Source of the DNA: Rotaria sp. Silwood1
Lineage: Eukaryota > Rotifera > Eurotatoria > Philodinida > Philodinidae
DNA: 64,000 nucleotides
Assembly: GCA_905250075.1 (NCBI GenBank)
Contig: CAJNOP010000385.1
Span: 132,325-196,324 of the forward strand
Direction: 5' to 3'
Below are positions 33,152 to 45,975 of the stretch, piece by piece (within the stretch, counting starts at the first letter, position 1; each line of letters opens with the position of its first letter). A program made the translations under genes and the position numbers. The notes under the pieces were generated by a model, which was not told the origin of the DNA, did not search any database, and worked only from the letters and a program-made list of their open reading frames with translations.

Positions 33152-33279
33152 ATGTGGGTGCGGGTGTGGAGTATGGCTAGGGGTATGGGACGATAGTACC
33201 TTGCCAACCATACCTACATCTACACCCCATACCCACACCCACACCCATCCCACACCCACACTCCACACACCCACACCCT
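33152..33279. repeat. Telomere-like island
   Basis: GTGGGTGCGGGTGTGGAGTA on the left; CTACACCCCATACCCACACC and CACTCCACACACCCACACCC on the right, with a linker centred near 33205. Head-to-head polarity. Confidence 0.8.
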
Positions 33280-33571
33280 CTTGAAAAGAAGAATTGAGCG
33301 AGCGTACACAGAACGTTATGCACACATATGGATGCATATTTCAAGGGTATCAAAGTGACTTAGGCGCTCCAACCTTCCTTCATTCCATCTCTCTCTCACT
33401 TCTTGATGGTTCAAAGTATTAAGAATTCTTTGTAACACATGAAAGCTAATTGTAAAGTGAGAGAAGTTGATCATACGCAAAGAGGTTTAAATTATCTTAT
33501 CTTTTCTGTATTAACTAGATTGAGTGCTTATCAATTTATGTCATTCAAAAACTAAAGTTAATCAATAAACA

Positions 33572-34309
33572 TCAGCTATTGTTCAGGCTCTTGCCATTGC
33601 TTGCAAAATACCTTACGATGTTGAATGACACTCAATCACTTCCTCTTTCACGTTTGAATTTCAAGTAGGTCCTAGTAAAACAGAAACCTATTATTTTGCT
33701 ACTAACTTACTCTACTACAAGTCCAATTGTACTCAACCGTTCACTGACTTTAATATGCGACCATCTATGACGCTTGCAGGAAAGAATATCAATCAAGTCA
33801 AAGGTTTGATAGATAGAGTAATAGCGTCAGATGAAACATATCCAAATGTTTCTGTTTGTATTATAAATACAACTGATTCTGTGAGAAGTGTTCGTGTATA
33901 GGTATTTCCTTGTGGTTACTTAGGAAATAAGTTAAGCCCATATGTCAATAGGTATATTATGCAAGCCAATTGAATTTCAGATATACTTTTCTATTTTCAA
34001 TGAACATATACCGTTAGTGAGATTCCTACAAACAAGTATCCACCAGGCGCTGTGGCAAATCATTTAACTTGATGCGGCGAAATGCTCACGAATTCATCTC
34101 AAATGTCTATTCTATACGTCATTGCTGGTGGTGTTAACGGATCATTTGACACGGTCAATGAACCATATGCCTACAGTCAGAAGTTTTATAATCCATAATT
34201 TATGATACAACAATACATCAAAGGTCAAACTCTCAATGAGTCTTATTGAAAAAGTATTCTACAAGTCTTTCAAGTTGTATTCGTCGAAAAATCATTAGCT
34301 AATCCTTGA
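33572..34309 (+). pseudogene. TIGR03790-family-like gene, decayed by in-frame stops
   Basis: A single frame can be followed for about 245 codons with at least seven stops and no frameshift needed. Segments are IVQALAIACKIPYDVE, FEFQVGPSKTETYYFATNLL, MTLAGKNINQVKGLIDRVIA and MSILYVIAGGVNGSFDTVNE, followed by PYAYSQKFYNP and YIKGQTLNESY. The end, a Gly-rich turn then GxxxTVNEPY and Y-x-x-G-x-T-L-x-E-S-Y, matches what I know of the C-terminal half of the TIGR03790 family (mostly bacterial, function unknown). The N-terminal part of the family appears to be missing. Horizontal acquisition is common in bdelloids and is the simplest explanation for such a domain here, but that is inference. The region lies about 290 bases right of a telomere-like island. 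Confidence 0.65.
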
Positions 34310-34439
34310 AGAGAACAAATTTCTCAAGCATGATCATTTGTCTGTGAATTTTACTTAAAAATTGATGATTAATGTTATTGAGTGTTACAAACTAGAAAAA
34401 AAAGCTTTCTACCAAAACTAAAGACTAAAGATAAGTAGG

Positions 34440-35052
34440 TCACGATTTTTGATGAATTATCTTTTGAACTCCTAGTACTCTACTAGACAAACAGAAAAAA
34501 AAACTTATGAATATGGCCGTTCGAGAAGTCAAGAGTATATAAATCATAAACTCTAAATTATGAATTTTCAATATAATGTCAAAAAGTTTTATACAGTCTG
34601 TCTCAAAGAATTTGGCGCCAAACAAATATAGGCTCAATACTATCAAACTAGTATTGTACCTCTCATACAGAATTCTGTAAAATTTAGATAGTATCCATAG
34701 AGGATTTCCCAATTTCTTCATCAATTCTTCTTTTCGACGGGTAGCTTTTCTAGGTTCTGTAAGCGATCTGAATAGCCTTTTAAAAAGAGATTTTTCCACC
34801 GTTGACAATCGCTTTGAAGATGTCTTAGATTTCATGAAACCATTTTTGAGTCTTCCAATATTTCCAACAGAAGACTCGGGTATAGCACCTTTTCTTCAGT
34901 GTTGTTTGTATTTACGTAGCTGCGACTGTTATTTTCTTTTACAACGAAGATCTTCACATTTCTTAAGTTTCATGTTCTCTTTCATCTTTTGTCGTTCTGA
35001 GTTCTTCTCTATTATCAGTCGTTCGTTGATAGCAGTAACATTCAAACATATC
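34440..35052 (-). pseudogene. Lysine-rich coiled-coil coding remnant
   Basis: One frame runs from about 35052 to the stop at 34440, through a TAA and a TGA. Before the stops it reads AINERLIIEKNSERQKMKEN then MKLKKCEDLRCKRK; after them GAIPESSVGNIGRLKNGFMK and RSLTEPRKATRRKEELMKK. The style is uniform (charged, helical), so this is one decayed coding region. The part after GNPLW at the C-terminal end becomes hydrophobic and is probably not ancestral coding. Family unknown. Confidence 0.4.
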
Positions 35053-35557
35053 AATCCAATTTTTATTTCTTTTACCCAGGTTCGTCCATGGCTAGCTCTG
35101 AATTTTATTTATATCTCCTTCTATCACATTTTTTCTTTGTTTCTCACTATCTATGTCACATATATAAAGCCAAACTCTTTTTTTTCCATCTAAAGCCAAC
35201 AGAGAGCATTCTATAGTCATTCTTCATCTTTCGGCATTAAACTTCAATAATGAAATATAGGTTTTCTGTTGAAAAAAAAAAATCTAAATATTTCACAATT
35301 AGCGACATAATTGGCAGTCATTCCGTGAGTATTGTTTTGATGCTCATGTAAAGAGAGGAAACCACAAAATAGCTGGTGAAACAAACATGCAGCTTAAATG
35401 TCAATATCGGACTCATATATATCATAGTGATATTTTCGAGATGATGTTGTCTTTTCTTTTTGAATATCTTGCGATAATGACAATGTTTATTCAGAATAAG
35501 CTATTTTCAATTTTTAAACATACAAATAAAAGTCAGATGTCACTTAAAAGATTTATA
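35053..35557. other. Intergenic, nothing recognised
   Basis: AT-rich flank of the following foldback element. Confidence 0.3.
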
Positions 35558-36035
35558 TTTTAACAGCAGCGATAAGATACGTAATTAACAATGTGTAAAG
35601 AAAGACTACGGACAATGACAGAATTTTATCTTGAATGTTACTGACATTGTGAAATTACATTAACACTATTTAATAGTAACTTATACCAATAACATCGAAT
35701 ATTCTTTTTTGTTGTTTTCCACCTATATCGATACAGATGGAAAAAACAACAAAACGAATGTAAAATTACGTCATCGTATAGTAAAAATACATTAGTTCGC
35801 TAGTTCTATACAGCCTATGTGTACATTATACGAAGAACGAAGAAACATTCGATGGCATTGGTATAAGTCACTATTAAATAGTGTTAATGTAATTGCACAA
35901 TGTCAGTAACATTCAAGATAAAATTAGTCTATTCAGAATTTACTTTTGCAGTTTTTCTGAAAAAGTAAATTCTGTTATTTGGCGTAGTCTTTCGTTACAC
36001 ATTGTCAATTACATATCTTATCGCTGCTGTTAAAA
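35558..36035. mobile_element. Foldback element, copy A
   Basis: The termini are TTTTAACAGCAGCGATAAGA and TCTTATCGCTGCTGTTAAAA. Internal paired motifs are AACATTCAAGATAAAATTAG / TTTTATCTTGAATGTTACTG and CACTATTTAATAGT. The whole 478-bp unit can fold on itself. It contains no gene. Confidence 0.75.
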
Positions 36036-36762
36036 CATAAATATTTTTTATGATAAAGTCGTTCAATATACTTGAGCGATATAAATATAACTTTTCTTGA
36101 TTCAGAAAGATAAAAGTATTTGCATTCCCAATGGATCTCTCGTTACTTATATCAGAAAATTTCTGCGGCTTTGCTCACTACTTCGATTATTATCTTGTAG
36201 AAATTGAAGAAAATATATAATTAAGATGTAATACTAAACACAATAATGTGCTGTCAAATTTATTTTGCAAAAGCATTTGTAAGTCATACTAATAAAGAAT
36301 TGTAGTAGAATTCTAACGCTTTTTCTAGCCGCTCTATTGAAGAGGACGTCAGTAGGATGCGGTTTATTTTGAGTCGATAATTAATGTGTGACAGTCGTAT
36401 GTACTATTTAATTTTATGCTTATAATAATAACAACAACAACATTCCCAAATAAAGCAAGCCCGGTCGTAAACGACTACTTTTTTTTTATCGTATTTACAC
36501 CGTTTGATAGCGACAGTATTACGGCCGTACTTTATCGTGGTGTAAATGAGTATGAACGATCGACTTCTCCATTCTCTAGTAGTGCACGACTGTAAACTGC
36601 GGGAAACGATAGTATACATATCGTTTTCTAGCGGTTACTGCGGTCATAATCATCGTCCTCAGTTAAATTAAGAAAAAGAAAAATAATGAACTACTATCAA
36701 CAATGAAATAGAAAAACTTTACATAAGTATATTGAACGACTTTATCATATAAAATATTTAAC
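36036..36762. repeat. Spacer between foldback copies A and B, with inverted borders
   Basis: ATGATAAAGTCGTTCAATAT (36050-36069) and ATATTGAACGACTTTATCAT (36729-36748) are exact complements just inside the two foldbacks. A-spacer-B is thus itself a larger inverted structure. No gene was recognised in the spacer. Confidence 0.55.
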
Positions 36763-37281
36763 TTTTAACAGCAGCGATAAGATATGTTATTGACAATGTG
36801 TAACGAAAGACTACGAAAAATGACAGAATCTACTTTTGCAGAAAAACTACAAAAGTAAATTCTGCATAGACTAACTTTATCTTGAATGTTACTGACATTG
36901 TTCAATTACATTAACACTATTTAATAGTGACTTATACCATACCTTCGAATGTTTTTCCGTTTTTTTTCCACCTATATCCATATCGATGAAAAACAATAGA
37001 ACGAATGTAAAATTACGTTATCGTATAGTAAAAATGCATTAGTTCGCTAGTTGAATACAGCCTATATGTACACTATACGAAGAACGAAAAAAGATTCGAT
37101 GGTATGATATAAGTCATTATAAAATAATGCTAATGTAATTGCACAATGTCAGTAACATTCAAGATAAAGTTAATCTATACAGAATTCACTTTTGCAGAAA
37201 AACTGCAAAAGTAAATTCTGTTATTTTCCGTAGTTTTTCTTTACACATTGTCAATTGTTTATCTTATCGCTGCCGTTAAAA
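36763..37281. mobile_element. Foldback element, copy B
   Basis: Same family as copy A: TTTTAACAGCAGCGATAAGA at the left and ATCTTATCGCTGCCGTTAAA at the right, with shared internal blocks (CGTATAGTAAAAATGCATTA, TACAGCCTATATGTACACTA). It contains an additional CTTTTGCAGAAAAACTGCAAAAG-type hairpin in each arm, only partly present in copy A. Confidence 0.75.
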
Positions 37282-37731
37282 CTTAAATCTTTGATAAGTA
37301 GAAAAACGTCAATGAATTCGACATTCCAGCTCCAAACACGTTATGTTGACAAACTATTTTTTTTACATCCATTTCTTCATCTGTGAGACGGCATACAAAC
37401 CGCACGGGTTAGCTGTATATAGAAAATAAGAAAAAGAATGTATAATTGGTCGACTAGTTTTTCTTCAATAATTTTTCTAACTCGCTCTTATTTCTTCTTA
37501 CAATATTCTCATGATTATTTTCTAACCTTCATGGACTGCTTATCATAACAACTGAAGAATAACAATTTATACAATTTTTTTTTGTTTTATCAACCAATTA
37601 AGAAGAATATCAATAAGAGTATTTCTGATACTTAATTAAACATTTAATACTTTTATCTTAGATTTATGAATTAATGATCATTAGTTTTCTTCTATTTTAA
37701 GAAATAATTTCTACTTTGTCAATTGCAAAAA

Positions 37732-39100
37732 ATGGAAACTACCAATGAAACTGACTATTTATTTAGACACAATGATACGAATCAAGATGGAAAGTATGAA
37801 TTCAGAATTTAAATCACATGATAAATAAATATATGTATATATATCTTTAGTATTGATAGAACTGAATATGAAACACCAACTAGTCGCTTCGATCGATATA
37901 ACTATGGTGGTAGTTATTACGATGGTTTAGAACGTACGACTGATCGATATACTTCATATGAAACAACAATAACAGGTCGTGAATGGGCTAATGATACGGC
38001 AATTCATACAAATAGTTTAGAAGAAACAAATACATATCTTAGAAGATCATCTAGTGATCTTTTTATTGATTCTAGTCCACAAATTATTCGACGAACAACA
38101 AGTGAAAGTCCAATAACGTTGGAGCAACGAATTACTGTTCGATATCTTCAACCACCACCTGTTCCAGAACCAGGAGTAATGAAATAAATTATTTACAAAT
38201 TCAATCTTTTCAATCTTTGTACATCATTTTAGCCATTGATTATTAAAGAAGTGCGACCACGACAATCATCACCACCTCCCCCATTGGTCATATGCGAACA
38301 TGCGCTACGTCCTCCTACACCACCTCCACTTATCTTACGAGAACGGCCACCAACACCACCACCAGTTATTCAAAGTGAAACAAGTAAAAAAGAAAACGAG
38401 ATTCATATGAAATAGATTCAATAAATTAATATTTATTTTATTTTACAGTTATTAAAGAATTACCTGCTATACCTGTTTCACCACGATCAGTTATTATCAA
38501 ACGTTTTCCACCTCCTCCGGAAAAACCACGTAAGAAACTTGGCTTTAGTCTTCTTCTTTTTTTTGAAAATTCTACTCTATTGTTTTTATGCTATTTAGGC
38601 GATATTGTAATTGAGCGATGGATTCCATATGGACCTCCACCTGAACGTCGTACAATTGTAGAATCTGCTCCTGCTCCTATTGAATATCCACGACCATTTC
38701 ATAAAATTATTGTTTATGAAGGTGTTCGAACACGTATAATTCGACGATTTGAAAATCTTGGTGTTACTCAAGAAAATCCTGATGCTTATGTAGCTCGTTA
38801 TAGGTCAACACTTTTAAGTCCAACAGCACTTCTTCAAGAGGCTCGTCGTGTGGGTGTTACAGAAGATATAGTAAATTTCTTTCAATACGAAGAATTTTCA
38901 GAAAAAAAAATTCTATAAACTTTTTATTCTAGTCACCTCCGATGCCATCATATTCAATGTATACAAGTACACGCGGAAATACTATTGATTATAATTGGTC
39001 AGACGGAGTAATACGTAGAACTTTTACATCATCAGGCGTATTTACTAATCCAAGACGTGACGGATGGACATACAGAACAGGATGTCGACGATATATTTAA
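37732..39100 (+). CDS. Proline-rich protein, six exons (352 aa), cytoskeleton-like
   Basis: Exons are 37732-37793, 37851-38175, 38233-38383, 38449-38529, 38599-38870 and 38933-39100. The five introns (57, 57, 65, 69, 62 nt) are all GT-AG, and phases agree throughout. The protein starts METTNETDYLFRHN and continues with a Tyr/Arg/Thr-rich region. A proline-rich centre follows (PPTPPPLILRERPPTPPPVI), then VIERWIPYGPPPERRTIVES, then RIIRRFENLGVTQENPDAYV and ALLQEARRVGVTEDI, and a Tyr/Arg-rich tail. The alternating charged-hydrophobic-proline pattern with VIERW is reminiscent of membrane-skeleton proteins such as alveolins and of uncharacterised invertebrate proteins. I cannot assign a family. 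No signal peptide or membrane helix. AATAAA occurs at 39200-39205 and 39212-39217. Reading straight through intron 5 gives a false C-terminus at 38918. Confidence 0.8.
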
Positions 39101-39217
39101 AGCATTATTTAATTGAAACTTTTCCTTCTCCTATTTAAAGACATTTATTTTGTAGTTTGCAGAATAGATCATATAAACCTATATAATTAGATATAGAAAA
39201 ATAAAAAATACAATAAA

Positions 39218-41871
39218 GATTAATCAACTACATTATCTTTTCTCGTATAACATATTGGTGTTATCTTTAAACGAGATGTTTAAATTATAGATTACTTTCA
39301 CAAAAAATAGACATAATAATTTATTGTTTGACGTAGGTTAAGCTATCATCAAATTCGATTCTTTCTACTATGAACTCGTTCAGGATATGGATGTTAGTGT
39401 GGTGCTTGGGTTGAGGAACGAATGAAAAAAAACAGCTTCGTACATATTCACAGTCACAACGAGTTTAGAGAAAGCGAAGTTTATATTTTATAAAAAAAAT
39501 AAATTATTAGTGACTTATGTCGGTGTTGATGTTGCAAAAGGATACATCTACTCCAATATTATTAAGTTTTATAAGAAATTCTAAATATTTTATTTTAATC
39601 TAGGAATCAAATCGAATGATGTCTGATGATACAGATATAGATGAAGAAATTGAATGATAATTAGAAGTTGATGCACATGATAATTGTTTTGTTTTAACTT
39701 TTCAATCATAATAATACAAAGTATTTTCCATTAACAAAACAATTAATTTTACAACCAATTTTTACACTTCAGTCAATGTTCGTTTCTCACCGTAAATTTC
39801 TTTTGTTACTGTAGAAATCGAATAAATCTTTTTATGATATATGTTTGAAGTAAACCAATTGAAAAAGTAAATAAATGTTCACTATAATCCTTATTGAATT
39901 CAACACATCTCGAAAAGTTAATTCAATATTGAATGAAAAAATTATTTTCAAATAAAAATGAAGAAAATTTAATATTAACAATATTTAATAAGAATGATAA
40001 TAAAAAAAACAATAAAACAAGAATCATTTTCAACGTCATTATTACAAATTTCAACAAAACGATGTTTACATTCAGCTCACTATTATACGAATGATAATCT
40101 ATCAACTTTTATTTTTAATAATAATCAGTTGAAAAAAGAAAATAATACAACAACAACAAAAAAACGTTTATACGACAGAGGATGTTTTCTGCCAGATACA
40201 GTTTATCTATAGAAGTCAAAAATATTTTCCTCTAAATATCATCTAACCGGTCAATACATCTGTTTTAGATTTTTTTCTTTTAATAGAAAAGAAAATTGTT
40301 TGGTTTGTTTGTTTTTCGAAAGAAAAAGTTTTTTTTACATATCAATAAAAAGATATTTTGATAAGTATATTAAACAATATAGATTATCATAACAAATAAA
40401 TCTATTCGAAATATCTAAATAAATGATTTTCTCTTTTTGTTTATTCGAAAAATTTTCATTGTCTAATTAAATAGCAAATATTTACATTTAACTAGACACA
40501 ATATAACATAACGAACACCTATTTTCTTTTTGACTCAATGAAATCGATTTGAATAAAATATTAATCTTCATATTGGTTAATGTCATCAAAAATAGGCTCT
40601 GTCAAATGAATATTTTATTTTTATTTTTAAAAATGTTCATTTTTTCTTTTATTAACATAGATGAATATATAATCGAAGAAGCTCCATATATGTCAATGAA
40701 TCAACAAACTCATATTCTCTCACTGTAATGAATCATTTATAAGACTTCTACTAGTCTACAAGGCTTCATTCCGATGTTTTTATCCTTCTTTCAATATATA
40801 CACGTTCGTAAGAGATGTAAAAGTATTTCATTAAAAAAATAATTATCAATTATAATGTATTATTTAAATTCATTATCAAAAATTAAGAAGAAAATCGAAT
40901 AGAATTTATTAAGCCAAGATATTTTAATTCATTTATCATTTTCCAATCTATAAATCAACGATTGACATTGAATTATGATATTGTATTAAACTAAACGAAA
41001 TCATTGTAATATGTTTGATATTCAATCATTTAGTAAATCAATCATTCAAAATAAACCATATGTTTAAATATTGAGAAAAAAAGATCTAATGAAAAAATTG
41101 ATCTATTGATTTGTGATATATTTCTCCTTAAAAGTAACTGAATAATAAACAGGAGAATCATTTGTTTATTTAACCGTATCGATTTGTCTATAGACATGGT
41201 TACGCATCATTGCAATCATTTTAATCATCATGATAAAGTCATCGAATTATTGAAGGTTATTTCCGAATCTACACTGGTTCATAGAAAAAATGATTTACTA
41301 CTTATTGATAAGAAATAGTCATTATCGATAACAAAAATTAAGTCAGTTTGAAAATGACGTCGAAGTACAAGTAGCGCTCATCTAACGATTCGCTGACTCT
41401 TTTCTGAAAGAAAAGATTTAGGATGTTGAAAATTATTATATTCAAACTATTAACATTTTTCCTCTGCGCAATGTTGCAAATTAATACAATAGAGATACAC
41501 AAGATTGTGACCAGCGACCGCGAAAGTGGAGAAGACTATGGAAGGGGGGGGGGGGGGGAGGATGTACATCTCTCTAATAAATGAAAATTTTGGAATTTTT
41601 AGCTATGAAAAACAGACAGTGGTATTTGTTTATTGCATAATTTAATATTCCAAGAACGACTTCCAATATGAAAGATGTTTTGAATTTCTTTTCCATCTTT
41701 CAAGACAAATAACAGTTGAAAGCGTAGCCGTCTTCGGCGGCTGAACATAAAATGAAAAAAATATCCTCTTCCTCTCACTCGAAAAATTGAGTCTTTGTTT
41801 CAAAGAATTATACATTTTTCTGAATTTCTTTTTTGATACTGCTCCAAAACGTTGCCGCCTTCGGTGGCATA
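39218..41871. other. AT-rich stretch with a few exon-like scraps
   Basis: Two pieces have coding character. A 72-codon frame at 39994-40212 (+) ends KKRLYDRGCFLPDTVYL-stop. A terminal-exon-like piece at 40662-40729 (+) follows an acceptor-like TTAACATAG and reads EYIIEEAPYMSMNQQTHILS then L-stop. No gene could be assembled. A run of about 14 G near 41550 is a homopolymer. Confidence 0.25.
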
Positions 41872-41979
41872 TGGGTGTGGGTGTGAGTGTACGTGTGGAT
41901 GTGGGTGTGGGTGTGGGTGTGCCTCTCGGGTGTGAATGCATATATATTAAAAACTAACACCCACACCCACCCGCACCCA
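41872..41979. repeat. Telomere-like island
   Basis: TGGGTGTGGGTGTGAGTGTA and GTGGGTGTGGGTGTGGGTGT on the left, an AT-rich linker, then ACACCCACACCCACCCGCAC on the right. Head-to-head polarity. Confidence 0.85.
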
Positions 41980-43318
41980 AATCTATTGTTCAATTTGTAT
42001 TTAAATTTAATTCAACGAAAAAATCCATTATTTAACATTTATTATTTATACTATTTAATAATCTTAATATCTTTATTATATAACAAGAATAATTAAATAT
42101 ATAGATGATATATTTATCGATATGATTTACGTTGTATAGTTATATTATTATTTTGTTTATAAACATTTAATTGATTTATACGTGTAGCAAGACAGTTTGG
42201 AGGACAAAATTCTCAAGATATAAATTAATTAGAATTTGGTTTAAATAATTATTTATTAGTAGATTAGAATATAACGGATATTATATTAAATGTGTATCAT
42301 TGATTGGATGATTATCAAGAATAATATTTTAAGAAATATATATTTCATTTTTATCTTCAATTAGTCTAATAAATCAATTCAATGATAAAAAATGAAGAAA
42401 TTTTAGAAACAAATGCAAAACAATAGTATAAAAGATTTTAAAAACTAGATTTCAACTTTTTTTTTTTCTTGGCATAATGTATTTATTCGTGTAGTAACAA
42501 CGTTTTTTTTATTAAGTGTACTTCGATTGACATTTGAATATAAATGTTTAATTAAATCTATTCGATTTCTACTAAGAGATATTGACGGTTAATAAATATA
42601 AAAACATTGAACATTAGATACAACGTTGAGATAATCTATTTAAAAATAGTAAACGATTAGCTACAGGTGATCTATTCTTTTATGGACGAGTTTCATAGGA
42701 TACTATATTTAAGTAAATTAAAAGTAATAATAGATTACAATTATCAATTACTCTATGTTCATATATAATTCAATAGTTGACAAGTAGAACTTAGATTTTT
42801 GTTAATATTCAAAAATTTCAGAGAAGTGTCCAAGAGAAATTATCGAAACAATTTTAAACTTTAAAAAAATAAAAATAGAAAAGTCGAGATTACAAAAAAA
42901 GAGAAATTCATTGCTAAATTATTAATTTCATTGAACAAAAACAAAATCTATTGTTTATCTAACATTAAATTATTTGATCTATAATATATGTAAAATATCC
43001 TATTTGATGTAGATAAAAGATAATACCGATAATTTCATTATATTCTTCTAATAAATTCTAAAACATGTGCCAAATTTTTTTTTAATTAGAAATTTACAAT
43101 ATCAATGTATCCTTTGCTAGCATTCACCTATTAATTTGAAAATAATTTAGAATTTATTTTATCGTAAATAGTTCTATTTTGACAAAGCGGAAAATTTAAA
43201 AAGTATTATGTGAAAAATAGTAAAACAACTAGATGTTTTTTTTTCAAAATAAAAAACAAACTCGAATAATATTTCTTTCGTTTATTTATAGTAGATTATT
43301 TCAACAAAAAAATTTTAT
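41980..43318. other. Very AT-rich, nothing firmly recognised
   Basis: A scrap at 42180-42370 (+) (VARQFGGQNSQDIN and similar) looks weakly coding but carries many stops. Confidence 0.3.
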
Positions 43319-43592
43319 TTAAGAAAAGTTAAAACAATTGAAATGTCTCTTTCTGCCAATAAATGGTTTATCATTATTATCATTCGATGATGAATCACTT
43401 TGATCTAATTCATCTATTGTTGTATTTCCATATTCTCGAATTATTTTACCATCTTGTTTTACCATAGTATGATGTTTATCTCCACATATTTTATTTATTG
43501 TTTCAATTTTGTTATTTTCATTTTGATTTAATGATTATTGAATTTGTTTTTCAATAAGACATCATGCTGATGATGCTCGTTTTCGTTTCATG
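43319..43592 (-). pseudogene. Decayed coding fragment, unknown family
   Basis: From ATG at 43590-43592 one frame runs 90 codons through a TGA and a TAA: MKRKRASSA, stop, CLIEKQIQ, stop, then SLNQNENNKIETINKICGDK, HHTMVKQDGKIIREYGNTTI and SSSNDNDKPFIGRKRHF. The second half in particular reads as coding, with a basic KRKR N-terminus and an acidic Ser/Asp patch. Start and splice structure are uncertain. Confidence 0.45.
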
Positions 43593-45903
43593 GTTATTAT
43601 TATTGAAAGTGCTGCAATTAAGACAATGTTTTTCTATACTAGTAGTAGAATCAAGATTTTCATCATCATGATGATTATCTACAAAAGATATTTATTTAAG
43701 AAAATTTGTTTTTCGAATAAGTTTTTACTTTGAAAATCTTGTTTGAGAAGTTCATCTCTTAGACTAGTTGATAACTGAAGATTTTCATTGTTAAAATCTT
43801 ATGAAGGAATTTAAAATAAACCATTGAATGAGAATCATAATTATTATTTTCCATTATAGTTTTTATTTAATCTACAGAAAAAAAATTCAAAAAATTGAAT
43901 AAATTTTAGTTTTATTTACAATGAAAATTTATTTTCTATTGTTCACTTTTATTTTTATTTAAATGTTCAATAAAACAATAAAAATGTATATCTTTAGACA
44001 TTTAATTATATTTTAGTTTACAACCCTTTTGACAATTTGATAATGAATTAACTTTTTTTTTCTTTTCTTGGTGCGAACAATTAGTTTGAATTTCAATATG
44101 TTTGGTAAAGGTGAACAGGAAAAATGTGCCGATATGACTACTGAATAGATGCGTGTGATATAGAACTATTGAAGAAAAATTCTATTGAAAATAGAATTCT
44201 TAACTTATTTCTTAAAGTTTACGAGCATGTTTATATTTCTAATTTAGAAAAAGTAAAGATTGTTTTAGATTCCAAGGACAAAACACATGATATTTTATTG
44301 AATAGAAGATATCCGTTGACATATTCATCAAACATGACTATTTATCCATATCTACAAATGTGTAAATAGTCAAGAAAGCATGTAAAAAACAAATCATATT
44401 CACATAATGCGATGGTCAAAAAAAGTAATATACTAAGTTCTGTTGAGAGAGAAAAGGAAAATTGCCATTGTTTTATAAAGTAACGGCAACTTTTCTCTTC
44501 TTTGTAAACATGAACAATGAACATGTCATAACACTTCTCCATCTATCTTCCTTTGGAATGCGACGCGCCAACTTTTGATTTTGGTCAAAAGATAAATATT
44601 TTCTAATCATGAAGACGCGAAAATTTTTTCAATAAAACAATGTAAATATGAAATGCAGTGTGTACACTCTACACACTAGTTTTGTTTTTCTTCAGTGTAC
44701 AAAACAGCATATAAGTTTCATTTGATTAGAATATGATACATTTTGTTTTTGCTTGATACATTGATTCATTAAAAACACTGCCTACTAACTCTTTCCACGT
44801 TAATTTAATCCAATGAATAGACCTTTTTTTATTATAATTAAAATTAGTTTATAAAAGAAAATGAACTAACTTTGTATTTTTTATATTTGGCAAATGAATT
44901 CGGTTACCAAATGAGTGATTCAATCGAAATATTGCATAGATTGAATATTTTAAATGAAATCATTTCGGTAAAATTTCTTAAACGATTATAAAGAACTAAA
45001 CTGAATTGTATTTATAGCATGTTTTATAAATTGAGATATATTATCCTAGAATTTCAATGTCTACTGAAGTAAACTTATTTCAAACAAATCAATTGATTCT
45101 CAATTCTCTTTTTACAAACGGATTTCTTTATAAAAATGTTAACTAAAGAAGATTTTTTATTAGAAATGGTACCCTTTAGATTTTTATATGAGAAAAAAAA
45201 AAGGAAGCATGTCTATTAATTTTCCCATTATTTAACAATTTTAGTTGTATTTAGATTTTTTTAAAGAAAAGAAAAATGCTCTAATGATGAGTTTATTTTT
45301 AAAAATGATAAACATATTCATTTAAAAGTTAATTATAATCAAATAGAATTATAAAATAGATCTTTATTTTATTCTAACAAAATGGACTCATTAAAAGCCT
45401 AAGTGAAGATATTCTTTTCCAATTTCAACTGCTTTTGTAACATACAACATAAGTGTCTTTTTAAATTTCGATATAAAAGTTGCATCGACTACTGAATATT
45501 TCACTAGTGAATAAATTAAATTTCATATCGATAAACTTTTTCACAAGTACTTTATACTTTTCATGCCTAAGCAGAATAATTGAAAAAAAAATATTCCCTT
45601 TAACAAGGAATAAACTCTATTTTGTTGAAAATAAATCAAAAATAGTATAAAAAAAATTTTGATCAACAGATTTGATATATCTTGAGTGCATTAAAGACAT
45701 ATTTTCTTTCTTGTTTTTTTGGTTCACTTCAAAACTTTTCAAACTTAAAGTCAAGAAGGAAAAAAAATGAAGGTTTGCTTTGAAAAGGTAATATTAATAG
45801 TAAAACAAAACGAATCTATTGAATAACATGAGTTGCTGATTACAATTCCAATAAACGTTTAGAGAGGATTGTGTTATATTTTTACAATTTTGTTTTTATT
45901 TAA
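43593..45903. other. Very AT-rich, nothing recognised
   Basis: Short frames (44169-44369, 44342-44542) show no motif. No repeats of note. Confidence 0.35.
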
Positions 45904-45975
45904 CCCATTGGGCATGGTGTGACCCACTGGTGGGCCAGTCTAGAGCTTAAAGAAAAGTTAATCGTGGCGAATGGG
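45904..45975. mobile_element. Minimal piggyBac-like MITE (72 bp) in TTAA sites
   Basis: It is flanked on both sides by TTAA (45900-45903 and 45976-45979). The termini are CCCATTGGGCATGG and, on the other strand, CCCATTCGCCACGAT. A TTAA target duplication with CCC-starting termini is the hallmark of piggyBac transposons. The G/C-rich inside contrasts with the flanks. Confidence 0.65.

Noticed and set aside
41540..41562. Poly-G run as a functional quadruplex or switch
   Set aside because: A single homopolymer of about 14 G in AT-rich DNA; could be a sequencing artefact and has no gene nearby.
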